Part shown: piece after piece, positions 17,589 to 25,515 of the stretch
Layout: the number at the start of each line of letters is the position of its first letter
How positions within the stretch are numbered: position 1 is the stretch's first letter
DNA from: Tersicoccus solisilvae
Lineage (GTDB): Bacteria > Actinomycetota > Actinomycetes > Actinomycetales > Micrococcaceae
Length of the DNA stretch: 64,000 nt
Direction: 5' to 3'
NCBI RefSeq assembly: GCF_014643255.1
Contig: NZ_BMJI01000002.1
Coordinates: forward strand, 62,001 to 126,000
Notes under the pieces: model-generated
Seen by the model: only the letters and a program-made list of their open reading frames with translations
Told to the model about the DNA's origin: nothing
Database searches by the model: none
Translations under genes and position numbers: made by a program

Positions 17589-19958
17589 ATGGATCACCAC
17601 ACCCCCACCCCCGGCGGCCTTCTCCGCCGTCTGACCGGCGGAACGCTCGCCGCCGTCGTGGCCGCATCCGCCTTGGCCGGCCTCGTCGTCGGACCCGCGC
17701 AAGCCGCCCCGACCCCGACCCCGACGACCGCCCCAACCCCGACGACGACCCCGGCCCCGACGAAGGCGCCGACGAACGCCCCGACCACGCCGGACGACCG
17801 AGGTTCCGGTCACGGCAAGCCCGGCCGGGTCCAGGCGACCGCGCCTCGGCTGATCGCCCGGGCGACCCTGCCGGCCGACGCCCCGCAGCCCGGGCCGCCG
17901 TCGGGCGCCCAGGCCACCCCCGCCAACGGCCGCACCGGCCCCTTCCCCGGCCAGGTGATCCCCGGCTTCTCCGCCGCGATCGACAATGGCGACGGCACCT
18001 TCTGGGCCATGCCGGACAACGGTTTCGGGGCGAAGACCAACTCGGCCGACTTCCTGCTGCGGATCTATCGCGTCAAGCCGCTGTGGAAGAAGGCCGGACG
18101 CGGTCCGGGGACCGTCCGGGTACTGAACTTCATCACCCTCTCCGACCCGCGCCACCGCACCGGCTTCCCGATCGTGAACGAGAACACCGCCGGTCGGCAG
18201 CTGACCGGTGGGGACTTCGACATCGAGTCCCTGCAGCGCGGTAAGGACGGCAGCTTCTGGATCGGCGAGGAGTTCGGCCCCTTCGTGCTGCAGTTCGACG
18301 CGAACGGCAGGCTGCTGCGCGCCCCGCTGCCGTTCCCGGGCGGCGGCTCCCCGCAGAACCCCCGCGCGGGCACCGGCGCACCGCTGACCCAGGCCAGCGG
18401 CGGATTCGAGGCGATGGCCGCCTCGCGCGACGGCCGGTACCTGTACCCCGTGCTGGAGAAGGCGACCACCACCGCCTCTGATCCGCGGGCCCGCGTCATC
18501 AATCAGGTCGACACGCGCACCGGCCGGTACACCGGCCGTAACTGGACCTATCGGGTGGACACCGACGAGAACCTGGTCGGCGACGCGCAGATGATGCGCG
18601 ACGGCAGTCTGCTGATCCTCGAGCGCGACGACCAGGACGGCGACGCCGCGGTCACCAAGAGGGTCTACCGGGTGCAGCTGGGCCGGACCGAGGCCGGCGG
18701 CACCCTGGCCAAGAGCCTCGTGGCCGATCTGCTCGCCATCACCGACCCGTCCCGGATCAGCGCCGGCGGCGGGTGGGGGACCGGCGACCCCTACGCGTTC
18801 GGCTACCGCTCCGTGGAGACGCTCGTGCCCCTGCGGGACGGCACGCTGCTGCTGGCCAACGACAACAACTACCCGGGCGACGCGGCGCGTCGGCCGGGCA
18901 CCCCGGACGACACCGAGATGATCGTCATCGACCCGGCCGCTCGGATCGCCGCGCCCGTTCACACCGCCACCGTGATCGCTCACCGCGGCGCCAGCGGCTA
19001 CCGGCCCGAGCACACCCTGGCCGCCTACGAGCTGGCGATCCGGCAGTGCGCCGACGTGATCGAGCCCGACGTCGTGGCGACCAGGGACGGGGTGCTGGTC
19101 GACCGGCACGAGCCGGAGATCAGTGGCACCACGAACGTGGCCAACCACCCGGAATTCGCCGACCGTCGCACCACGAAGACCGTCGACGGCACGATGCTGA
19201 CCGGCTGGTTCACGGAGGACTTCACCCTGGCCGAGCTCCGCACCCTGCGCGCCGTCGAGCGGCTGCCGCAGGTGCGACCCCAGAACACGGCCTACGACGG
19301 GATGTACCGGGTGCCCACCCTCGCCGAGGTCCTCGACCTGGCCCGCCACTCCCGTACCTGCGCGGGCAAGCCGGTCGGGGTGGCCCCGGAGACCAAGCAC
19401 CCGACGTACTTCCGCTCTCTCGGGCTGCCGCTGGAGGACCGGCTGGTCGCCGACCTGAGCGCGGCCGGCCTGAACCGTCCGCACGCCCCGGTGATCATCC
19501 AGAGCTTCGAGACGAGCAACCTCAAGACGCTGAACCGCAAGACCCCGGTCACCCTGAGCCAGCTGATCGACTGCCAGGGCAGCCCGTACGACCTGACCTC
19601 CGCCGGCACCCCGCGCACCTACCAGCAGCTCGTCACGGCGGGCGGCCTGCGGCAGATCGCCCGGTACGCCGACGACGTCAGCTTCTGCAAGGACGTGATG
19701 ATCCCGCGCAACCCCAACGGCACGCTGGCGAAGCGCCCCACCCCGGTGATCCGGGACGCCCACCGCGCCGGGCTGACCGTGACCGGCTGGACCTTCCGGC
19801 GGGAGAACCAGTTCCTGCCGGTCGACTACCGGCGCGGCAGCGATCCCGCCGCCCCGGGTGACCTGGTCCGGGAGATCCGCACCTTCGTCGCCGCCGGCGT
19901 GGACTCGGTGTTCACCGACAACTCGGACCTCGGCGTCACGGCGGTCGCCCGCCGCTGA
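17589..19958 (+). CDS. Secreted phytase-like esterase and glycerophosphodiester phosphodiesterase fusion
   Basis: The 789-residue protein starts with a Sec signal peptide (LRRLTGGTLAAVVAASALAG, cleavage near AQA-AP at about 39), followed by a Pro/Thr repeat linker (about 40-66). Residues ~85-455 match the esterase-like activity of phytase family, with DNGDGTFWAMPDNGFG, DFDIESL and FWIGEEFGPFVLQFD. Residues ~460-785 form a GDPD domain with the catalytic HRGASGYRPEHT, the metal site EPDVVATRDGVLVDRHEP, and a C-terminal GVDSVFTDNSDLG. GDPDs release glycerol-3-phosphate from deacylated phospholipids, so the pair may scavenge phosphate outside the cell. GGAG lies six bases upstream of the ATG. The substrate of the first domain is not known. 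Confidence 0.88.
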   Translation: MDHHTPTPGGLLRRLTGGTLAAVVAASALAGLVVGPAQAAPTPTPTTAPTPTTTPAPTKAPTNAPTTPDDRGSGHGKPGRVQATAPRLIARATLPADAPQPGPPSGAQATPANGRTGPFPGQVIPGFSAAIDNGDGTFWAMPDNGFGAKTNSADFLLRIYRVKPLWKKAGRGPGTVRVLNFITLSDPRHRTGFPIVNENTAGRQLTGGDFDIESLQRGKDGSFWIGEEFGPFVLQFDANGRLLRAPLPFPGGGSPQNPRAGTGAPLTQASGGFEAMAASRDGRYLYPVLEKATTTASDPRARVINQVDTRTGRYTGRNWTYRVDTDENLVGDAQMMRDGSLLILERDDQDGDAAVTKRVYRVQLGRTEAGGTLAKSLVADLLAITDPSRISAGGGWGTGDPYAFGYRSVETLVPLRDGTLLLANDNNYPGDAARRPGTPDDTEMIVIDPAARIAAPVHTATVIAHRGASGYRPEHTLAAYELAIRQCADVIEPDVVATRDGVLVDRHEPEISGTTNVANHPEFADRRTTKTVDGTMLTGWFTEDFTLAELRTLRAVERLPQVRPQNTAYDGMYRVPTLAEVLDLARHSRTCAGKPVGVAPETKHPTYFRSLGLPLEDRLVADLSAAGLNRPHAPVIIQSFETSNLKTLNRKTPVTLSQLIDCQGSPYDLTSAGTPRTYQQLVTAGGLRQIARYADDVSFCKDVMIPRNPNGTLAKRPTPVIRDAHRAGLTVTGWTFRRENQFLPVDYRRGSDPAAPGDLVREIRTFVAAGVDSVFTDNSDLGVTAVARR

Positions 19959-19974
19959 CCGAGCCGGCAAACCG

Positions 19975-20029
19975 CGCGACGACGGCGGGCCGGTGGACGG
20001 GACATCCCGTCCGCCGGCCCGTCGTCGCG
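19975..20029. terminator. Bidirectional terminator hairpin
   Basis: A long hairpin lies between the convergent GDPD and beta-propeller lipoprotein genes. Its arms run about 19975-20000 and 20005-20029, with one G-T pair, one unpaired base and an ACAT loop. The inner segments GGACGGG and CCCGTCC pair perfectly. No T-run is present on either side, as is common in actinobacteria. Confidence 0.75.
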
Positions 20030-20092
20030 TCCGCATCAGCCCGAACCGCCCGGGTAAGCCCGAGCCGGCGGCGTCAGCCCGAGCCGCCCGGT

Positions 20093-22538
20093 TCAGCCCG
20101 AGCCGCCCGAACCGCTCGATCCGCGTGACGACGACGGGGACGGGGAGCTGGACGGGGTCGGGCCGCCGGCGGGCGGGGCGAAGGCGGTCGGATCGATCGG
20201 TTGCACCGTGGTGACGGCGTGTTCCCCGGCACCCGGCCCCGTCGTACCCGACAGCAGCAGGTTGCCCCGGCCGAGCACGGCCGCCAGCATCGTCGTCGAG
20301 CGTGCGGTGAAGGCGCCGGTGTCCACCGGGAGTCGCCGGCCGTACCCGCCGTCGGCATCGACGGCGACGATGCCAACGGACCGCTGCCCCGCTTTCTCCT
20401 CGACGACGGCGATCCCCGGCCGGCGGCCCGTCGCGAACGGGTCGACCGAGACGACCCGGGCGGCGGGGTCCGCGGCCCTGACCACCGTGGCCGGCCGCCA
20501 CGTGACTCCCTGGTCCGCGGACGTCCAGACACAGTGCCGGTCACCGGTGCGGGTGGGGCAGGAGCCCGAGGCCAGCCGGTGCGTGCCGTCCGCCACGAGC
20601 TGGTCGACCGACCCCGACACGGACCCCGCCGGCAGGCGCAGCAGGATCCGGCCCCAGGAGACGGCCGTCTGTCCGCCCGGGAAGACGGTGGGTCGCCAGC
20701 CGTCCCGCGTGGTCACCGAGCCCCCGGCGAGCACCCGGCCCGCCCGACCGGCGGTGAGCGCAGTCACCCGGGTGTCAGCCGTGACGGTGCCGTCCAGCGC
20801 CCGTGGGCGCAGTGGCGACCAGCTCGATCCGTCCCGGGAGACCAGGGCGACCCCGCGCGTGACCCGTTCGGCGGTCTCGGTGCCCACCACGACCCATGCG
20901 GACCCTGCTCGGACCGCCCCGGTCAGGTCCAGATCGGTCCCACGGTGACGGGCCTCCAGGGGGTCACCGGAACCGGTCCGCCAGGTCACGCCGTCGCGGC
21001 TGGTGAAGATCGCCGGCGCCGGCCGGAGCGAGTACTGCTTCCACCCGGTGGCCAGATACCCGCCGGCGCCCGCGGCGACCCGGTCCACCCGGTAGCCGTC
21101 GGGCAGGGTGACGGTGGCCTGCACGGTCAGCGTCCGGGCGGGCGGCCCGGCCAGGAGCACCGCCTGCCGACCGATCGACCCCAGCAGGGGAGCGCCGTCG
21201 CCGCCGACCGGCCCACTGACCGTCGCACTGCGAGGCGTGCCCTCGTCCGGCAGGGCGGGGGTGCGCTCGGTGGTCCGCCCGGACGGGCCGACGAACAGCA
21301 CGCGGGACCGCACGCCCCCGCCGGCGTAGTCGTTCCACACCAGCAGGTGACCGCCGGGCACCGGCCGCGCCGTGCGGATGAACCGCTCGTTGCCCGCGGG
21401 TTCGGGAGGCAGGGTGACCGGGCTGAAGGGCGCGGTGCCTGGGCCGGCGAGATGCACCTGGGTGTGCCGCTGCGCCCGGTCGCCGATGCTCTGCACCAGG
21501 AGCCGGGAGCCACCCGACAGCGACAGCGCCCGGGTCTCGTTCACCGGGTCGGTGCCCGTGACGAAGGCGCCTCCGGCCGGAGCGCGGCGCACCTCGTCGA
21601 CGACGTCACGGGTGACCGTGTCCCCGCGGAACTGCGCCCACTCCGTCCGCACGTCGAGGTCCGGGTGACTCGCCTCCACGCTCGCGGCCAGGGTGTCGCC
21701 GGCGTACTGCAGAGCGTCCACCCGGGCGTAGTCGTCGTCCGGGTTGACCGGGTGCGGTGCCGCCCGTCGAGGTGACGATCGCGCCGCGGAAGACGCCGTC
21801 GGCCAGGGGCCCGCGGACCGTCACCCCGCCGAGGGCGATGCGGTCCGTCGTGGCGGCGGCCACGGTCAGGATGAAGTCGTCCACCGTCGGCCGGATCTCG
21901 ACGGCCCCGTCCCAGTGCCCCCCGTCGGCGCTGCGCCGGGTGCGCAGCAGGTCCGGCCGGTCCGCCCGGACGGCGGAGGTCACCAGGACCCAACCGGACC
22001 GCGTGCCGAGCACCCGCTCCACTGTCTCGTCTGCGCGCACGTCGAGCCGGCTTCCCACGACCCGGAAGACCGCACCGTCCGCACTGGTGGCGACCGTGTA
22101 GCGCGACGACGCATCGGCCGGGTCGTGCAGCAGGAGCAGCCACTGGCCCGGGCGGTGCGCCAGCAGCCGGACGTCGGCGCCGATCATGGTGGCGTCGATC
22201 CCCGCGAGACCCTGCACGCTCGACTCCGTCCAGGTGCGGCCGGCATCGGTGCTGCGTCGCAGCTGCCACCGGTCCGTCCCGCGGTCCACCGGGGCCACCA
22301 CCGTCGCCCCGTCGACCTCGAGGTGCTCGATGCGTGACCGGCCGATCCGGTCCTCGGCCGCGCCGGAGCGGACCGTGGCGGCGTCGATGTCGACCGGGGC
22401 CGCGGTGGCCGCGGCGCTGGTGACCGGGTGGGTCGACGCCGCATCGCCGGACCCGGGTGGTCGGTTGCCGGTGCAGCCCGCGAGCAGCAGCGCCATGACC
22501 AGCACGCCGATCACGGCCGCTCGGTGACGGATCCTCAC
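20093..22538 (-). pseudogene. Asp-box beta-propeller lipoprotein gene broken by one frameshift
   Basis: The reading starts at a GTG with VRIRHRAAVIGVLVMALLLA and the lipobox LLLAGC (Cys about residue 22). It then contains BNR/Asp-box motifs of the sialidase-like propeller type: STDAGRTW, TSRDGVTW, SRDGSSW and SADQGVTW. The first frame is sensible through GAIVTSTGGTA, then the sequence continues in the next frame as PVNPDDDYARVDALQYAGDT. One extra base at the G-run 21750-21752 accounts for the shift. The repaired product would be about 814 residues, ending in a Ser/Pro/Gly tail. It would sit outside the membrane; its ligand is unknown. A true pseudogene and a sequencing indel cannot be told apart here. 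Confidence 0.78.
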
Positions 22539-22643
22539 GGTGGTCCCCCGTCCTGCCTCGCCGGGCGCCGTACGCGGTGGCCGACCCGGTGTCGCCGAGC
22601 GTAGGGAGGCAGGGCCGCCCGCCGCCAGAGGGCGGCGTGAACC

Positions 22644-22652
22644 TGTGGACAA
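22644..22652 (-). promoter_or_regulatory. DnaA-box-like 9-mer upstream of rarA
   Basis: The minus strand reads TTGTCCACA, identical to the copy at 8616. It lies 49 bases before the rarA start in the 162-base gap between the divergent lipoprotein and rarA genes. RarA acts at stalled replication forks, so DnaA-linked control would make sense, but this is inference from one box. Confidence 0.4.
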
Positions 22653-22700
22653 CTCCGTTCCGATCCGCTTCCGTCGGTGCGGGGACGTAGCCTGAAGGGC

Positions 22701-24116
22701 GTGCAGGATCTCTTCAGTGCCGCCTCCGACCCGGACTCCGACGAGGACGACGACGTCGTCGCGCCCCGGCGCACCCGGGAGCGGCAACCCCTGGCCGTGC
22801 GGATGCGACCGCGCGGCGTCGAGGAGATCGTCGGGCAGCAGCACCTGCTCAAGGACGGGTCGCCCCTGCGGGTGCTCTCCGGCAGTCAGGCCGGCCCCAC
22901 CGGGCCGTCCTCGGTGATCCTGTGGGGACCGCCCGGCACCGGCAAGACGACGATCGCCCACGTCATCGCCCGCGCCGGCGGCCGCCGCTTCGTCGAACTC
23001 TCCGCCATCACCGCCGGCGTCAAGGACGTGCGCAAGGTGATGGACGACGCCCTGACCCACCGCGACCTGCACGGCACCACCACGGTCCTCTTCCTCGACG
23101 AGATTCACCGCTTCACCAAGGCCCAGCAGGACGCGCTGCTGCCCGGCGTCGAGAACCGGTGGGTGGTGCTCGTCGCCGCCACCACCGAGAACCCGTCCTT
23201 CTCCGTCGTCTCCCCGCTGCTGTCCCGGTCCCTGCTGTTGACGCTGCGGTCCCTGACGGACGACGACATCACGGGCCTGCTGCGCCGGGCCGTCGAGGAC
23301 CCGCGCGGCCTCGACGGGTCCGTGACGGTCGACGACGACGCCATGGAGCACCTGGTCCGGCTCGCCGGTGGCGACGCGCGACGCGCGCTCACCTCGCTCG
23401 AGGCGGCGGCCGGCGTCGCCTTCGCCGAGGCCGTGGAGGGCAGCGGGACGGTACAGCGGACGGAGGACGACGGACCCGTCGTCGTCACCCTCGGCCACGC
23501 GGAACAGGCCCTCGACAAGGCGTCCGTGCGCTACGACCGGGCCGGGGACGGGCACTACGACGTCGCCAGCGCCCTGATCAAGTCGATCCGCGGGTCCGAC
23601 GTCGACGCGGCCCTGCACTACCTCGCCCGGATGGTCGAGGCGGGGGAGGACCCGCGGTTCATCGCCCGCCGCCTGGTGATCTCCGCGTCGGAGGACGTCG
23701 GGATGGCCGATCCCACCGCGCTGCAGACGGCGGTCGCCGCCGCGCAGGCCGTGCAGCTGATCGGGATGCCCGAGGGCCGGATCGTCCTCGCCGAGGCCGT
23801 GGTGCACCTGGCCACCGCGCCCAAGTCCAACGCCGCCTACGTGGGCATCGACGCCGCGATCGCCGACATCCGCGCCGGAAAGGGGCAGTCCGTGCCCGCG
23901 CACCTGCGGGACGCCCACTACCCGGGCGCCAGGCAGCTCGGCCACGGCAGGGGTTACCGCTACAGTCACGACGCCCCGCACGGGGTGGCCGCCCAGCAGT
24001 ACGCGCCCGACGACCTCGTCGGTCGGGAGTACTACCAGCCGACCGACCGCGGCGCCGAACGGGAGATCACCACTCGCGTCGACCGGCTGCGGCAGATCCT
24101 GCGGGGTGGGCGCTGA
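22701..24116 (+). CDS. rarA: Replication-associated recombination protein RarA (MgsA)
   Basis: RarA is an AAA+ clamp-loader-like ATPase that acts at stalled replication forks and single-strand gaps. The 471-residue product has Walker [10 protein letters not shown], Walker [11 protein letters not shown], sensor 1 region [11 protein letters not shown], the arginine-finger segment [12 protein letters not shown], and the tetramerisation domain with [24 protein letters not shown]. The GTG at 22701 is chosen because MQDLFSAA is the usual family start and GAAGGG lies just upstream. A TAGCCT at 22688-22693 could be a -10 box very near the start. Confidence 0.95.
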   Translation: MQDLFSAASDPDSDEDDDVVAPRRTRERQPLAVRMRPRGVEEIVGQQHLLKDGSPLRVLSGSQAGPTGPSSVILWGPPGTGKTTIAHVIARAGGRRFVELSAITAGVKDVRKVMDDALTHRDLHGTTTVLFLDEIHRFTKAQQDALLPGVENRWVVLVAATTENPSFSVVSPLLSRSLLLTLRSLTDDDITGLLRRAVEDPRGLDGSVTVDDDAMEHLVRLAGGDARRALTSLEAAAGVAFAEAVEGSGTVQRTEDDGPVVVTLGHAEQALDKASVRYDRAGDGHYDVASALIKSIRGSDVDAALHYLARMVEAGEDPRFIARRLVISASEDVGMADPTALQTAVAAAQAVQLIGMPEGRIVLAEAVVHLATAPKSNAAYVGIDAAIADIRAGKGQSVPAHLRDAHYPGARQLGHGRGYRYSHDAPHGVAAQQYAPDDLVGREYYQPTDRGAEREITTRVDRLRQILRGGR

Positions 24117-24139
24117 GCAGCGGCACGTCCCGCGTGCGG

Positions 24140-24145
24140 TAGGAT
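24140..24145 (+). promoter_or_regulatory. -10 box TAGGAT of rpsD
   Basis: TAGGAT stands 25 bases after the rarA stop and about 235 bases before the rpsD start, so rpsD would have an unusually long leader of roughly 228 bases. No -35 hexamer is obvious. Close downstream, GGTTGGCT and AGCCACC (24150-24168) can form a small hairpin with one bulged base. Confidence 0.5.
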
Positions 24146-24271
24146 GGACCGGTTGGCTGGCAAGCCACCACACCCCTGTCATCGGACTCGGTGCTGAACC
24201 GGGCCCTGGTCGCATGGGCACGTGGCGGCTGTAGCACGGGTAGCGGCTGCTCCACGCTCTCCGCTCCACGA

Positions 24272-24289
24272 CCGGACGGGAACGTCCGG
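24272..24289 (+). promoter_or_regulatory. rpsD leader hairpin with GGAA tetraloop
   Basis: CCGGACG (24272-24278) and CGTCCGG (24283-24289) form a perfect 7-bp stem closed by the GNRA-type loop GGAA, inside the long rpsD leader. S4 often represses its own synthesis by binding an mRNA structure, and a structured, gene-free leader of over 200 bases is suggestive. No S4-binding pseudoknot was worked out here. Confidence 0.4.
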
Positions 24290-24379
24290 ATCGCGACGGA
24301 GGCCAGACCATACAGACATGAGCCGGGGATCCGCATGCGCTGCGGTTCGCTCCGGCCACCGCAACCATGAAAGGTAGAC

Positions 24380-25006
24380 GTGACTGCACAAGCACGTGTG
24401 CGCCGCCAGGCGCGCAAGTCCCGAGCCCTCGGGATCGCCCTGACGCCGAAGGCCGCCAAGTACTTCGAGCGTCGTCCGTACCCGCCGGGTGAGCACGGCC
24501 GTGCCCGCCGCAAGCAGGATTCCGACTACGCGGTCCGCCTGCGCGAGAAGCAGCGCCTGCGCGCCCAGTACGGCATTCGCGAGAAGCAGCTTGAGCGCGT
24601 GTTCGTCGAGGCCCGTCGCACCGAGGGTCTGACCGGTGAGAACCTCATCGAGCTGCTCGAGATGCGGCTGGACGCCCTCGTCCTGCGTGCCGGCTTCGCC
24701 CGCACCATGGCGCAGGCCCGCCAGATGGTCACCCACCGCCACATCATGGTGGACGGCCGTCGCGTGGACATCCCCTCCTTCCGCGTGAAGGAGGGGCAGA
24801 CCATCCACGTGCACGAGCGCAGCGAGAAGATGACCCCCTTCCAGGTCGCCGCCGCCGGTGCGCACCGCGACGTGCTGCCGACGCTGCCGGGGTACCTGGA
24901 CGTCTCGCTGGAGAAGCTGCAGGCCCGCCTCGTGCGGCGCCCGAAGCGCTCCGAGGTCCCCGTGACCTGCGAGGAGCAGCTGGTCGTCGAGTACTACGCT
25001 CGCTGA
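24380..25006 (+). CDS. rpsD: 30S ribosomal protein S4
   Basis: S4 nucleates assembly of the 30S body by binding 16S rRNA. The 208-residue product has the S4 N-terminal domain, without the Cys cluster of zinc-binding S4 forms, and a central S4 RNA-binding fold with [20 protein letters not shown] and [17 protein letters not shown]. It ends in the conserved ...LVVEYYAR. The GTG is preceded by AAAGG. It stands alone rather than in the alpha operon and has its own promoter, long leader and strong terminator, as is common in actinobacteria. Confidence 0.97.
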   Translation: MTAQARVRRQARKSRALGIALTPKAAKYFERRPYPPGEHGRARRKQDSDYAVRLREKQRLRAQYGIREKQLERVFVEARRTEGLTGENLIELLEMRLDALVLRAGFARTMAQARQMVTHRHIMVDGRRVDIPSFRVKEGQTIHVHERSEKMTPFQVAAAGAHRDVLPTLPGYLDVSLEKLQARLVRRPKRSEVPVTCEEQLVVEYYAR

Positions 25007-25025
25007 CCCCGCTTCCACGAAGCAC

Positions 25026-25063
25026 CACGAACAGCCCGCGGCACACGCCGCGGGCTGTTCGTG
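25026..25063 (+). terminator. rpsD terminator, perfect 17-bp stem
   Basis: CACGAACAGCCCGCGGC (25026-25042) pairs without mismatch with GCCGCGGGCTGTTCGTG (25047-25063) around the loop ACAC, 20 bases after the rpsD stop. There is no T-run. The stem is among the strongest in the window. Confidence 0.85.
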
Positions 25064-25143
25064 CCTGAAGAAGCGGACACTCTAGAGTGGACCGGGGCCG
25101 GACGCGCCCCGGAACCCCAGCCGAGACCGACCGAGGAGACCCG

Positions 25144-25515
25144 ATGAGTGGTGGCGACATCGCCGGACTGATCGCCGCCGGCGTCTTCGCCGTGCTGGTG
25201 ATCCTGCTCGCGGTCCCGATCCTCAAACTCGGGGCCGTGTTCGACGAGGCCCGCCGCGCCATCCGCGGCGTCAGCGACGAGACCACGCCCCTGCTGCAGG
25301 AGGTCACCGGCACCGTCGCGACCACGCACGAGCAGCTGCGCCGCGTCGACGACATCTCCCGACACCTCGCCGCGACGGCCGCCAGCCTGTCCTCCCTCTC
25401 GGCCAGCGTCACCGCCCTGATCGGCACGCCCCTGGGCCGGCTCGCCGCCGTCGCCCAGCGCCTCACCACCCCCGCACGAACCCCGACCACGCGAAGGACC
25501 GCCCGCCGACCATGA
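25144..25515 (+). CDS. DUF948 membrane protein
   Basis: The 123-residue product has one N-terminal membrane helix (IAGLIAAGVFAVLVILLAVP), then a long amphipathic helical stretch (DEARRAIRGVSDETTPLLQE through HLAATAASLSSLSASV) and a basic tail. This matches DUF948, a small family that regularly precedes alaS in Micrococcales. Its function is not established; the topology suggests a membrane-anchored coiled coil on one face. The ATG at 25144 follows GAGGAGA. The stop overlaps the alaS start in ATGA, so the two are translationally coupled. Confidence 0.85.
   Translation: MSGGDIAGLIAAGVFAVLVILLAVPILKLGAVFDEARRAIRGVSDETTPLLQEVTGTVATTHEQLRRVDDISRHLAATAASLSSLSASVTALIGTPLGRLAAVAQRLTTPARTPTTRRTARRP

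Noticed and set aside
20030-20110. Short repeated AGCCCGAGCCGCCCG-like segments as a regulatory array
   Set aside because: They match the Gly/Ser-coding tail of the propeller lipoprotein and its slipped copies after the stop, so local slippage explains them.
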